Assembly: GCA_028287865.1 (NCBI GenBank)
Contig: JAQBOU010000162.1
Location: 1-36,589, forward strand
Direction: 5' to 3'
Source of the DNA: Mucilaginibacter sp.
GTDB lineage: Bacteria; Bacteroidota; Bacteroidia; Sphingobacteriales; Sphingobacteriaceae
DNA length: 36,589 bases
Shown: positions 7,754 to 16,530 of the stretch, one piece after another
Layout of the letters: each line of letters starts with the position of its first letter
How positions within the stretch are numbered: the stretch's first letter is position 1
Program-made: the position numbers and the translations under genes
Notes under the pieces: generated by a model
The model's database searches: none
The model's input: the letters and a program-made list of their open reading frames with translations, nothing else
What the model was told of the DNA's origin: nothing

Positions 7754-8536
7754 ATGGGCTACTACTTTCGTAAGTATTTATTTATTGCTTTTATTTTCCC
7801 TTTTTATTCAATCGCTCAATCAAATTATCAACCTGCAGAAGTAGTAAACTTAAAAGGGGATACCTTACATGGATTTATTAATTACCGTGAATGGGCAAAT
7901 AACCCCAAAAGCATATTCTTTAAAACTGACACAGGGGCTGTTACCGCCGTTAAATATACACCGCGTGATATCGCGTATTTTAATGTTCATCCCGGACACC
8001 TCGCTGAGTATGTAACATACGCCGGTCCGTTAACGATGGATAATACCGAAATTAACCATTTGTCAATTGGCAGGGACTCAAGTGTAAAGTTGGATACCGT
8101 ATTTTTGAAAGTTTTACAAAAAGGTAAAAATTTAGTCCTTTTTTGTCACTCCGACGATTTTAAAACAAGGTTTTTCATCGCTGATGATTTAAAGACTTCT
8201 CCCGAAGAATTGATTTATAGAACATATTGGAATAACAGCACAGCAAACGGAAAAGACAGGACGATTTACGAAAATTCTTATAAGGGGCAGCTTTACGAGG
8301 CAGGGGTAAAATCAAACGCAATGACTGCGCCTTTGAAGACCTATATCCAAAAAGCAGATTATTTGGAGAGCGATCTGATAAATATTACAAGTAAAATCAA
8401 TGGCGTCTCTGCAACAGATCAAACAATAAATAACCCGACAAAACCAAAGAAATTAAATATTGCTATTGCCATAGGTGGGGCCGTATTAGTGGCAATAGTT
8501 TCTATTCTTCAATTTTCAGGGCATCGGGGCATTTAA
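7754..8536 (+). CDS. Secreted paralog 1 of tandem trio, C-terminal membrane anchor
   Basis: A 260-residue protein of a family I cannot name. It has a signal peptide (FIAFIFPFYSIAQ, cleavage before SNYQPAE) and then the domain shared with the next two genes: EVVNLKGDTLHGFINYREW, a PKSIFFK strand, SVKLDTVFLKVLQKGKNLVLF, and a C-terminal INITSKINGV segment. After a short basic linker (NPTKPKKLN) comes a hydrophobic stretch, IAIAIGGAVLVAIVSILQF, probably a membrane anchor absent from the other two. It begins a likely operon; the next gene starts 13 bases after its stop. No catalytic motif is visible. Function unknown. Confidence 0.82.
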   Translation: MGYYFRKYLFIAFIFPFYSIAQSNYQPAEVVNLKGDTLHGFINYREWANNPKSIFFKTDTGAVTAVKYTPRDIAYFNVHPGHLAEYVTYAGPLTMDNTEINHLSIGRDSSVKLDTVFLKVLQKGKNLVLFCHSDDFKTRFFIADDLKTSPEELIYRTYWNNSTANGKDRTIYENSYKGQLYEAGVKSNAMTAPLKTYIQKADYLESDLINITSKINGVSATDQTINNPTKPKKLNIAIAIGGAVLVAIVSILQFSGHRGI

Positions 8537-8549
8537 TTGGCTTAAAATT

Positions 8550-9224
8550 ATGAAATTATTTTACCAGACTGCTATTATTTTATTGATCCCATTTTTGTGC
8601 ACAGCTCAAAGCAATTATAAACCTGGCTATATAGTGAATTTAAAAGGTGATACGATTCATGGATTTATAGACTACCGCGAATGGGACACAAGCCCTGCTT
8701 TTATAAAGTTTAAGTATTCTCCGGAAAGTAAAATAACGAAGCTTTCGCCTCACGATATCAACATTATCAGCATCAGCAAAAACGCCGAATATCAACGGTA
8801 TGCCGGCCCTATAACTACTGACCCTACTAATACCGACATCATGATTGAGGAAAGGGACACTACCTTCAGGACCGATACTGTTTTTTTAGAATTAATACAA
8901 AGGGGAAAGAATTTGGCTCTTTATTCTTATTCGGATAATATTAAAACCAGGTATTTTATTGGCGAGCAGCCCGATTATACCCCAGTCGAGCTTATATACA
9001 GGTTATATTATGATTTCGACAAGGCATCGCATTTATCGGGTAGAACAGTGAATGAAGATACTTATTTGAAACAGCTATTTGCACTTGCACAAAAATATAA
9101 TTGCATAACTGACCTATTTATCAGGGATATAGAAGATGCTGAATATAAAGAAGCACATTTAACGCATATTGTAAGCATGATCAATGGGATCTCCAAAAAG
9201 AAACATATCAAAACAACTAATTAA
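8550..9224 (+). CDS. Secreted paralog 2 of tandem trio, shared domain only
   Basis: A 224-residue paralog of its neighbours. The signal peptide is MKLFYQTAIILLIPFLCTAQ, and the mature protein begins SNYKPGYIVNLKGDTIHGF followed by IDYREW, nearly the same as genes 1 and 3. Later shared segments are TVFLELIQRGKNLALYSYSD, KTRYFIGEQ, VELIYRLYYDF, NEDTYLKQLFALAQKYN and HIVSMINGISKKK. It ends there, without the hydrophobic anchor of gene 1 or the long C-terminal extension of gene 3, so it is predicted to be a soluble periplasmic or surface protein. It lies 13 bases after gene 1 and 5 before gene 3. Function unknown. Confidence 0.82.
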   Translation: MKLFYQTAIILLIPFLCTAQSNYKPGYIVNLKGDTIHGFIDYREWDTSPAFIKFKYSPESKITKLSPHDINIISISKNAEYQRYAGPITTDPTNTDIMIEERDTTFRTDTVFLELIQRGKNLALYSYSDNIKTRYFIGEQPDYTPVELIYRLYYDFDKASHLSGRTVNEDTYLKQLFALAQKYNCITDLFIRDIEDAEYKEAHLTHIVSMINGISKKKHIKTTN

Positions 9225-9229
9225 CAAGC

Positions 9230-10507
9230 ATGAAACAATTTTACACGATCTCAATTCTGTTTTTACTTCCATTTTTTTGCTTTTCTCAAAACACTTATAA
9301 ACCAGGCTATGTAATTACTTTAAAAGGCGATACAATTCACGGGTTCATCGATTATCGGGAATGGGGTTCAAATCCAAATTCAATTACTTTCAGAGCTTCA
9401 ATCAGCGATAGTAAAAAAAGAACCTTTTCGCCGGAGGAGATCAGTTATTTCAGTGTGAATGATATAGAATCTTACCAAAGTTATACCGGCAAAATCAGTA
9501 TGGATATGATAGACCCAGACCGCTTGAGCACCGGCCGGGATAGCAGTTTTAAGATTGCAACGGTTTTTTTAAAAGTGTTACAAAAGGGCGATAGGTTAAC
9601 CGTTTATTCCTTTGCTGATGCTGTCAAAACGCGTTTTTATATCAAAGAAAGTTCAGACGCTGCTCCTGTTGAATTGGTATATAAAGTTTATTATAACAAC
9701 AGTGCATTAAATGCAGGTGACAATGGAAAAAGTATCGAAGACAATACTTATTTAAAACAGTTACTTTCCATTGGGCAAAAATACAATGTGTGGAATGATT
9801 CCTTTCAGTGGGCTATTGATCATGCTAACTATAGCAAGGGAGGTATCTTAAATATAACAAGTAGAATTAATGGCTTAGCAAAGGGCTTTTATGATAAACA
9901 GAACAGAGATCAAAAAGATTTTGACTTGTTTATAGGGATTGCACTGAATAGTACGACTACAAAACCTGCGGCGGACTACCAGCGGGCTGGCGGAGGCACC
10001 TATACTTCAGTTCTCCCCGCAGCGTCATTCGGAATTAATTTTTTTATGAATCCGACGACGCGTAAACTTATATTTCGCGGAGAGATAATAATAGCAGAAA
10101 ACCAATATAAATCAAATTATGTAAATAAGCTCGAACCTTATATACCGATAAAATATTCGTATAATCAGCTTGCGGTTGCTTTTGCACCGCAGGCAATTTA
10201 TAACATTTATAACGCAGATAATCTTAAAGTTTTCCTTGATTTTGGTGTGGCATTAACGTTAAGCAAATATTCCAACGAAGTGTATGGTAGCCAGGACGGC
10301 AAAACCCCGGTAAACAGCATCAACACCAATAACCCCTCAGACTTTAGCACTTACAGTACGATTATTTTATTTAAAGCCGGGGTTCAGTTAAATAAAAAAA
10401 TTGGCTTATTTGCCGCTTATCAGGGTGCATCATCTGTTTCAAATGATGTTTATTTCCAGTTAAACTATACATCAATTCAATTAGGCGTAAATTATTTTTT
10501 CTTATAG
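9230..10507 (+). CDS. Secreted paralog 3 of tandem trio, fused to outer-membrane beta-barrel-like domain
   Basis: A 425-residue protein. Residues 1-19 form a signal peptide ending in CFSQ. Residues about 20-225 repeat the trio domain (YKPGYVITLKGDTIHGFIDY, REWGSNP, TVFLKVLQKGDRLTVYSF, NTYLKQLLSIGQKYN, NITSRINGLAKG). From about 230 a new domain begins at FDLFIGIALNSTTTKP. It has alternating hydrophobic strands such as KLIFRGEIIIAENQY, QLAVAFAPQAIYNIY and KVFLDFGVALTLSKY, and ends YTSIQLGVNYFFL. A terminal aromatic residue and this strand pattern are typical of small PorT/OmpA-like outer-membrane barrels of Bacteroidota. It is the last gene of the trio. The precise role is unknown. Confidence 0.82.
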   Translation: MKQFYTISILFLLPFFCFSQNTYKPGYVITLKGDTIHGFIDYREWGSNPNSITFRASISDSKKRTFSPEEISYFSVNDIESYQSYTGKISMDMIDPDRLSTGRDSSFKIATVFLKVLQKGDRLTVYSFADAVKTRFYIKESSDAAPVELVYKVYYNNSALNAGDNGKSIEDNTYLKQLLSIGQKYNVWNDSFQWAIDHANYSKGGILNITSRINGLAKGFYDKQNRDQKDFDLFIGIALNSTTTKPAADYQRAGGGTYTSVLPAASFGINFFMNPTTRKLIFRGEIIIAENQYKSNYVNKLEPYIPIKYSYNQLAVAFAPQAIYNIYNADNLKVFLDFGVALTLSKYSNEVYGSQDGKTPVNSINTNNPSDFSTYSTIILFKAGVQLNKKIGLFAAYQGASSVSNDVYFQLNYTSIQLGVNYFFL

Positions 10508-10598
10508 AAAAAACCAGGTACAAGGGTATTGCTGTGCGTAATTAATAACACTGTTCCCCATAACCGTCAATTTTCGTGGATTTGTAGCCTTGAAAACA

Positions 10599-12545
10599 CT
10601 ATTTAACAATTAAAACCCAGCCGCTTAGTTGTGCTGTTTTATTCTTCAGGTCGATAATATAATAATAAGTTCCCTGGGGCAATGCGGCTCTGTTGAGTGT
10701 GCCATCCCAGGGCTTTGCATAACCGGTGCTTTGATAAACCTTTTGGCCGTAACGGTCAAAAACCATAACCGCGCTTTCGGGATAGGTTACCAGGGCATCT
10801 ATGTTCCAATAATCATTTATGCCATCGTTATTAGGTGAAAACGTATTTGGGATGGTAATTTTTTTATAAACCCGCACAAAAGCATTGCTGTTAGCAGTGC
10901 CGCAATTGCCTGATACAACGGTTAAAGTATAGGTAATGTCATCTGCAGGGCTGGCAACCGGCGTAAGGGATGCCGGGTTGTCAAGGCCCGTGGTCGGGGT
11001 CCATGAATAACTGCTGATCGAATCGCCCTTTATTGTTCCGTTTAGCTTAACCGACTGCCCTTCAAATATTACTTTGTTTCCCCCTGCATCAGCAATCGGA
11101 TTTTGAATAACCGTTACGGCAATTGACTTGGTATCGTCATTACAGCCATCGTTACTTACATTCACGGCATAGGTTGTTGTTTGCAGCGGAGTTGCCACCG
11201 GGTTGGGAATATCATCATGATCAAGCCCGGCGGCTGGGGTCCATTTATAATATAAACCGCCTGATGCTGTTAACTGTGTGCTTTCTCCTGCGCATACAAC
11301 AACGTTGCTGCTTACACCCGCTACAACTTTTGGAACTACTTTTACGGTTGTTGTTACCGGTGCTGATGTACAGCCTTTGTCTGAAACCGCCTGAACAGTA
11401 TAGGTCCCGGCATCCGCCGGAGTTGCATTATTGATTACCAAAGGATTTTTTGTGCTATTTGCGATATTGGGGCCGGACCAAATATAACTGATGCCCCCGG
11501 AAGCGGTTAATTGCAATGGATATCCTTCGCAAACAGTTTGCGATGCAATAGCAGGTACCACAGGGAGAGAATCAACCGTAACGGTTAACGGAGGCGAATA
11601 TACACGGCAACCAACGGAAGAGATATCCGATCCGTTAGCCACGCCAAGCCGATATTGATAAGTGCCCACTACAGCATTGGTAAATTTTGCCACAACAAAA
11701 TTATTCGTCTCGCCGGCAATGTCTGTCCAGCCTTTGCCATTAGGATTTGACTGCCATTGATAGGTGGGATTATTATTACCCGCAACCTGTGCCTGCAATG
11801 TAAAATCGGCACTGCTTCCCTGGCACAGGCGCTGACTGGTTGAGCCGGTGATGGATGCAAAACCCGACTCAATAATTGGCCCGCAAGCACGAAAGGTAAT
11901 ATCGTCCAAAATAAGGTCATTCCCATTTCCACCGGGAGCAATATTGGTCATTTTAACTACCACGTCGCTTACATTTGCAGGGACAGTAAAGTAAACAGAA
12001 TCTTTTTGCCAGTGAGGGCTGTCAGTTGCCGGAATAATACCTGTTGAATCAATCGCTAAAATTTTTCCGTCGGTTGTTTCAATGGTGAAAGTAATATTAG
12101 GTTCGCTAACACCCGCGCCGCTCGCGGCAAGCCTTATTAAATTTAATATATAAGCTGAGAATTCATAAGTGGTATTAGGGCATAAGCCGTTTGCCGTTTG
12201 TGTAAAAAAAATACTGGGTTGCGCTGAAGCATTAACGATCATCATATAACCGTTGGGATTTCCGGTATGATCTGCCGTTACATTTTGCCACGTATTGGGA
12301 TGACAATTTCCGGAGCCCGTAAGGCTGTTGGCAATGGTATATTCACCATCATTGGGGCAATTATTGGTGGTGTAGTTCATTGTAGTGATACCGGCTGCCA
12401 ATGGCGCCCCCGGATTGGCCCCCGATCCAAAATCCTGGTTAATTACCGGATCGCCTAAACTGCCGCTACAGGTTTGGGCGTTGGATTGCAAAGCAAATCC
12501 AATGCAAAAAGCTAAAAAAATTAATTTCAGGAGAATTGGCCGCAT
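10599..12545 (-). CDS. Cell-surface protein with Ig/PKD-like repeats and CHU_C (gliding-motility type) C-terminal domain
   Basis: About 648 residues from the ATG at 12545, chosen because MRPILLKLIFLAFCIGFALQ is a proper signal peptide; the frame is open 12 codons further to 12581. The N-terminal third (TCSGSLGDPVINQDFGSG...) resembles a carbohydrate-binding-like beta-sandwich region containing NTTYEFSAYILN. Several Ig/PKD-like repeats with SQTVCEGYPLQLTASGG and VCAGESTQLTASGG motifs follow. The last about 85 residues (NTFSPNNDGINDYWNI, VMVFDRYGQKVYQS, LPQGTYYYIIDLKN) match the gliding-motility C-terminal domain (CHU_C/TIGR04131), a sorting signal for type IX secretion. The substrate or adhesion target is unknown. 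It is divergent from the TonB-dependent receptor. Confidence 0.88.
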   Translation of the reverse strand: MRPILLKLIFLAFCIGFALQSNAQTCSGSLGDPVINQDFGSGANPGAPLAAGITTMNYTTNNCPNDGEYTIANSLTGSGNCHPNTWQNVTADHTGNPNGYMMIVNASAQPSIFFTQTANGLCPNTTYEFSAYILNLIRLAASGAGVSEPNITFTIETTDGKILAIDSTGIIPATDSPHWQKDSVYFTVPANVSDVVVKMTNIAPGGNGNDLILDDITFRACGPIIESGFASITGSTSQRLCQGSSADFTLQAQVAGNNNPTYQWQSNPNGKGWTDIAGETNNFVVAKFTNAVVGTYQYRLGVANGSDISSVGCRVYSPPLTVTVDSLPVVPAIASQTVCEGYPLQLTASGGISYIWSGPNIANSTKNPLVINNATPADAGTYTVQAVSDKGCTSAPVTTTVKVVPKVVAGVSSNVVVCAGESTQLTASGGLYYKWTPAAGLDHDDIPNPVATPLQTTTYAVNVSNDGCNDDTKSIAVTVIQNPIADAGGNKVIFEGQSVKLNGTIKGDSISSYSWTPTTGLDNPASLTPVASPADDITYTLTVVSGNCGTANSNAFVRVYKKITIPNTFSPNNDGINDYWNIDALVTYPESAVMVFDRYGQKVYQSTGYAKPWDGTLNRAALPQGTYYYIIDLKNKTAQLSGWVLIVK

Positions 12546-12759
12546 CAAAAAGTAACCGTAGCAAAAACAGTTTCTTTCCAAAAATAATCTATTTAATGAA
12601 TGTGAGGGTTTATAATTGAAAATGAGGATAAATACTATACCCGATAGTTGCCGGCGATGTAATAATAGTACAGGTTACTGCTTTTTGCTATAAGCAGAAT
12701 TGTAAATTGCTTTTTACATACTTTACGCCGATAGCTCGTGTTAGTCTATAATTTATAAG

Positions 12760-12767
12760 TATTTTTG
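12760..12767 (+). promoter_or_regulatory. -7 promoter element for the TonB-dependent receptor
   Basis: TATTTTTG matches TAnnTTTG and lies 20 bases before the ATG at 12788. A 6-bp hairpin (CTGCTT / AAGCAG at 12678-12697) lies further upstream in the divergent intergenic region. No riboswitch or Fur box is recognised. Confidence 0.5.
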
Positions 12768-12787
12768 TTTTCCCTGATCAAAGCCCT

Positions 12788-14872
12788 ATGGTAAAAATAT
12801 ACCTGATCTTAGCTTTTACGTTTGCCATAACAATAACGGTTGATGCACAAAATACCGCTGCTTTAAAAAAAGATACGGTAAAGCAACTGAAACCGGTAAC
12901 GGTTAGAGCTTATCTTTCTGAACAACCTGTTTTGAGTGTGCCTGCCTCCATAAGTGTTATCAGCCAGCAACAGTTAAATTTACAGCCCGACAACTCATTT
13001 ATTTCTGTTTTAAACAGTACTCCCGGTGTACGGGCCGAAGAGCGGTCGCCGGGCAGTTATCGTTTATCCATACGGGGAAGTTTGTTGCGTTCGCCGTTCG
13101 GAGTACGTGATGTGAAGGTTTATTATGATGAGATCCCGCTTACGGATGCGGGTGGCAATACCTATTTAAATGCCATCGACTTTAACAGCATCCACAATAT
13201 GGAAGTATTAAAGGGGCCTGATGGTAGTTTATTCGGGGCAAATTCGGGCGGGGTGGTTTTATTAAGCCCTGTAAACCATCATGCTGATTCCAACTTTGTT
13301 TCTGCCGGATTAAATGGCGGCTCTTACGGCCTTGTACACGAAAACACCGCCATGCAGCAACGCTCCGGTAACTACCAGCTTAATTTAAACCAGGCGTATG
13401 AAAGCTATGGCGGTTACCGTCAAAACAGCTATATGCAGCGGCACTATATCCAGGCGGTAAACAGCTGGAATTATAACCAACGTGATCAGTTACGGCTGCT
13501 CGGATTTTATTCGGATTTAAGCTACGAAACACCCGGTGGGTTAACACTAAGCCAATACCAGGCCGATCCGACGCAGGCCAGGCTATCCACCAAAACCATT
13601 CCAGGCTCTATTGTACAAAGGGCTGGGATTTATCAAACAATGCTTTTTGGCGGCCTGGTGAATGAGTATCATTTTAATGATCACCTGCGCAATGTGTTGT
13701 CTGTTTTTGGCACTTATGTCGATTTTAAAAATCCTTTTATCACCGATTATGAAAACCGGTATGAAGGCACTTTCGGCTTCCGTACTTATTTTGAGCTAAC
13801 TGGTAATGACCGTAAAAATTACCGGTGGAACACCAATTTAGGTGTGGAATGGCAGCAAACGGACGCGGACATTAATAACTATGGCAATAAAAAGGGGGTA
13901 CGGGATACCGCCCAAACGTTAGACAGGATCAACACCAACCAGCATTTCTTTTTTGCCCGGTATGTGGCCGATATCTATAGAAAACTACATATTGAAGCGG
14001 CCCTGAGCCTCAACTTTTACGATTATAAATTCCTGAACGTGTATCCGAATGATGAAACTGCCTATACCGACAGGAACTTTACGCCGCAGCTGATGCCAAG
14101 GATTGCCCTTACTTATCAGCTCACCAATGATTTTATATGGAGGGCCTCCGTTAGCCGGGGATACTCTACGCCAACAACTTCTGAAATAAGGCCGACAGAC
14201 CATTCCATCAACCCCAATCTGTCTGCCGAATATGGCTGGAACTACGAAACGGGGTTTCGATTGCGCAATAAGGATGAAAGCATGTACCTGGACGCATCAG
14301 TTTTTTTATATAAGCTGCAAAACGCCATAGTTCCCCGTTTTAACGCGGATGAAACAACCTATTACATTAATGCCGGAGGCACCAATCAGCCGGGAATGGA
14401 AATATATTTTACCGACTGGATCATCCGGCAAAATAATTCGGGATTTATAAGGGGGCTGCAATTTAATGAATCGCTTACCTTCGACCGCTTTACCTTTAGC
14501 AGTAATTACCATGATGCAACCAGTAATTACGCCGGCAACCAGTTAACCGGCGTGCCCGAACAAGTGATAGTTACCAGCTTTCAGATTAAATTTCCGCAGT
14601 TTATTTATCTGTATTTAGAGCACAATTATACTGCACGCATTCCCCTTAATGATGCCAATACCGCATACGCCCCGCATTACAATTTATTAGCAGCAAAAGC
14701 AGGCTGGCAACATCGATTGAGCCGAAAAAGCAATATTGAAATTTACGCCGGAGCCAATAATTTGCTAAATGAAAAATATAGTTTAGGAGACGATCTGAAC
14801 GCCGTCGGCGGCCGTTATTATAATGCGGCGCCTTTACGCAACTATTATGTTGGCTTTAATGTGATATTTTAA
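12788..14872 (+). CDS. TonB-dependent outer-membrane receptor (siderophore/iron-type)
   Basis: A 694-residue outer-membrane receptor that takes up a ligand using TonB energy. The signal peptide ends near DAQ (residue 21). The plug domain begins at about residue 36 (LKPVTVRAYLSEQPVLSVPA) and includes TPGVRAEERSPGSYRLSIRG and the segment NMEVLKGPDGSLFGANSGGV. The 22-strand barrel ends in the family C-terminus (NEKYSLGDDLNAVGGRYYNA ... YYVGFNVIF). It lacks the carboxypeptidase-like N-terminal domain and the SusD partner of polysaccharide (SusC-type) receptors, so a siderophore, haem or metal chelate is more likely than a glycan. The ligand is not determinable. It is transcribed alone. Confidence 0.92.
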   Translation: MVKIYLILAFTFAITITVDAQNTAALKKDTVKQLKPVTVRAYLSEQPVLSVPASISVISQQQLNLQPDNSFISVLNSTPGVRAEERSPGSYRLSIRGSLLRSPFGVRDVKVYYDEIPLTDAGGNTYLNAIDFNSIHNMEVLKGPDGSLFGANSGGVVLLSPVNHHADSNFVSAGLNGGSYGLVHENTAMQQRSGNYQLNLNQAYESYGGYRQNSYMQRHYIQAVNSWNYNQRDQLRLLGFYSDLSYETPGGLTLSQYQADPTQARLSTKTIPGSIVQRAGIYQTMLFGGLVNEYHFNDHLRNVLSVFGTYVDFKNPFITDYENRYEGTFGFRTYFELTGNDRKNYRWNTNLGVEWQQTDADINNYGNKKGVRDTAQTLDRINTNQHFFFARYVADIYRKLHIEAALSLNFYDYKFLNVYPNDETAYTDRNFTPQLMPRIALTYQLTNDFIWRASVSRGYSTPTTSEIRPTDHSINPNLSAEYGWNYETGFRLRNKDESMYLDASVFLYKLQNAIVPRFNADETTYYINAGGTNQPGMEIYFTDWIIRQNNSGFIRGLQFNESLTFDRFTFSSNYHDATSNYAGNQLTGVPEQVIVTSFQIKFPQFIYLYLEHNYTARIPLNDANTAYAPHYNLLAAKAGWQHRLSRKSNIEIYAGANNLLNEKYSLGDDLNAVGGRYYNAAPLRNYYVGFNVIF

Positions 14873-14892
14873 GAATGGCAGGCGCCCTTGGA

Positions 14893-14917
14893 TTCCCCTC
14901 TTTAGAAGGTCAGGGGT
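14893..14917. repeat. C/G-rich hairpin between convergent receptor and psd genes
   Basis: CCCCT (14895-14899) pairs with AGGGG (14912-14916), with partial inner pairing CTT/AAG, in the 48-base gap between two convergent stop codons. It resembles an often-seen Bacteroidota intergenic C-rich repeat and may terminate both genes. The stem is short and imperfect. Confidence 0.35.
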
Positions 14918-14920
14918 GTG

Positions 14921-15622
14921 TTATGCGATGTCCGCTTTTTTAACACGCTTTACAGGTATCATTTCCGGAAGTTCAGCCAAAATGGTGCGGCCACCCTTTA
15001 CAACCTGGCCCAGCTCAACCTTAATCTCAGAGCCTAATGGTAAAAACACATCCACCCTGGATCCGAATTTAATAAAGCCAAACTGCTGGCCTTGTTGTAC
15101 CTGATCGCCTTCTTTTACGTACCAAACAATGCGACGGGCCAAAGCCCCCGCAATCTGGCGGAAGAGTACAGGTACACCTTCGCTGTTTTCAATAACAATA
15201 GTAGTACGCTCGTTTTCGGTGGAGGATTTTGGATGCCAGGCAACCAGGTATTTCCCTTTATGATAATGAAAATATTTTATAACGCCGGCAATCGGATTGC
15301 GGTTAATATGCACATTTACAGGTGACATAAATACCGAAAGCTGAATCCTTTTATCTTTCAGGTATTCGGTTTCGGTAGTTTCTTCAATTACCACCACTTT
15401 GCCATCAGCAGGGCAAAGCACCTGTTTATCGTTTGTGTCGATGGAAATTGACGGACTGCGGAAAAACTGTAAAATGATCAAAAAAAGCATGGCCGACAAA
15501 ATGTATACGATCCACTTTACTGTATGGGCTTGCGGGAAATAAAACTGGATCACCGCGTTCAAAACAAATATGAACAGGATGCATAGCGCAATGGAAGTAT
15601 ATCCTTCTTTATGGATGGTCAT
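14921..15622 (-). CDS. psd: Phosphatidylserine decarboxylase, short proenzyme form
   Basis: A 233-residue PSD family protein that converts phosphatidylserine to phosphatidylethanolamine at the inner membrane. Two membrane segments lie at about 10-28 and 35-53, before the catalytic domain (CPADGKVVVIEETTETEY, SVFMSPVNVHINRNPIAG with the conserved His). The self-cleavage site is FIKFGSRVDVFLPLG. The short family uses FGS in place of the LGST of long enzymes, so Ser188 should become the pyruvoyl group. The C-terminus is complete. It is oriented like cdsA but separated from it by a toxin-antitoxin pair on the opposite strand. Confidence 0.93.
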   Translation of the reverse strand: MTIHKEGYTSIALCILFIFVLNAVIQFYFPQAHTVKWIVYILSAMLFLIILQFFRSPSISIDTNDKQVLCPADGKVVVIEETTETEYLKDKRIQLSVFMSPVNVHINRNPIAGVIKYFHYHKGKYLVAWHPKSSTENERTTIVIENSEGVPVLFRQIAGALARRIVWYVKEGDQVQQGQQFGFIKFGSRVDVFLPLGSEIKVELGQVVKGGRTILAELPEMIPVKRVKKADIA

Positions 15623-15852
15623 GTTATGGGCTCTTTTTGCAAAGTTATTAATTTAATTGAGTTGGATGAGTTCATTTTTTAAGCCGGGCGAAGAGCCGAC
15701 ACAACCGGCGTTACTGCGCTTGCCGCCTCTCTTTGAATAATCTATGCGAACGGCATCAGCGTTAAAAAAGGAGAATTTTAGCCCATGTTACCTTTCTATA
15801 AATAACATCAGATCGAGACGCTAACGATTTTCGATTTAAGCTATCGATATAG

Positions 15853-15860
15853 TATATTTG
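15853..15860 (+). promoter_or_regulatory. -7 promoter element for the toxin-antitoxin pair
   Basis: TATATTTG matches TAnnTTTG, 15 bases before the ATG at 15876, with AAGGA at 15866-15870 as a weak ribosome-binding site. It supports the 15876 start over the earlier in-frame TTG at 15858, which lies inside the element. Confidence 0.5.
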
Positions 15861-15875
15861 TATAAAAGGAATTTT

Positions 15876-16088
15876 ATGTTGACCGCAATTAAGGGATATT
15901 ACGAAAAAGGAAAGATCTTTTTAAAGGAAGATGCGCCAGTTCAGTCAAAAACTGATGTTATTATTACTTTTTTAACGAACGATAAAGATCAGATAAAAGA
16001 CAAAAGAATTCCGGGAGGCCTGAAAGGAAAGGTCTCGCTGCCTGAAGATTTCAATGATCCGTTGGACGATCTGAAAGATTACATGTAA
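15876..16088 (+). CDS. Antitoxin of a PIN-type toxin-antitoxin pair (DUF2281-like)
   Basis: A 70-residue protein, MLTAIKGYYEKGKIFLKED at the N-terminus and GGLKGKVSLPEDFNDPLDDL plus KDYM at the C-terminus. The acidic C-terminal tail with DF..PLDD..DYM is typical of DUF2281-type antitoxins that bind PIN toxins, and the N-terminal strand region resembles small DNA-binding antitoxins. It overlaps the toxin start by one base (TAATG at 16086-16090), the usual translational coupling. It would repress its own promoter and neutralise the toxin. The frame is intact. Confidence 0.8.
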   Translation: MLTAIKGYYEKGKIFLKEDAPVQSKTDVIITFLTNDKDQIKDKRIPGGLKGKVSLPEDFNDPLDDLKDYM

Positions 16089-16492
16089 TGGCTGGTAACC
16101 GTTATCTGCTGGACACACATAGTTTAATATGGTTCCAGGAAAACAATCCTAAAATTCCTGAAAAAATAATGCAATTGATACAGGAGCCAGGCAATACCAT
16201 CTTATTTAGCCAGTTAGTTTATTTGAGATTGCGATCAAACAAAAAATTGGCAAACTTCCGGCATTTAATGCAACCATTGAGGAAGTTTATGAAGGCTATA
16301 AATGATGGATTTACCTTCCTTCCGATTCATAACCAATACCTGTATCACTATAATAACGTTCCGCTTTTAGACACACACCGCGACCCTTTTGACCGCTTAC
16401 TGATTGCATCAGCAATTGTTGAAGATGCAGCAATTCTTTCTATAGATGACAAACTCTGCTTATATCCTGATCTAATACAGGTGATTTGGTAA
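16088..16492 (+). pseudogene. PIN-domain toxin with two compensating frameshifts
   Basis: The open frame gives 134 residues. The ends look like a PIN ribonuclease toxin: YLLDTHSLIWFQENNPKIPE with the first catalytic Asp (D9) and, near the C-terminus, LLDTHRDPFDRLLIASAI with another. Residues about 44-69 (YLRLRSNKKLANFRHLMQ and on) do not fit the family. The frame one base back, from 16219, reads LFEIAIKQKIGKLPAFNATI followed by EEVYEG, which is the expected PIN core including the conserved Glu. One missing base near 16216-16219 and one extra base near 16293-16295 explain it. As read, the toxin lacks that acidic residue and is probably inactive, unless the indels are sequencing errors. Confidence 0.78.
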
Positions 16493-16530
16493 AAGCCATA
16501 CCTTACCTGCCAGGTGAGTCAACTCTCCAT

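Noticed and set aside
12582..12787. Riboswitch or Fur box upstream of the TonB-dependent receptor
   Set aside because: Only a 6-bp hairpin is visible; I could not recognise conserved riboswitch or Fur motifs.
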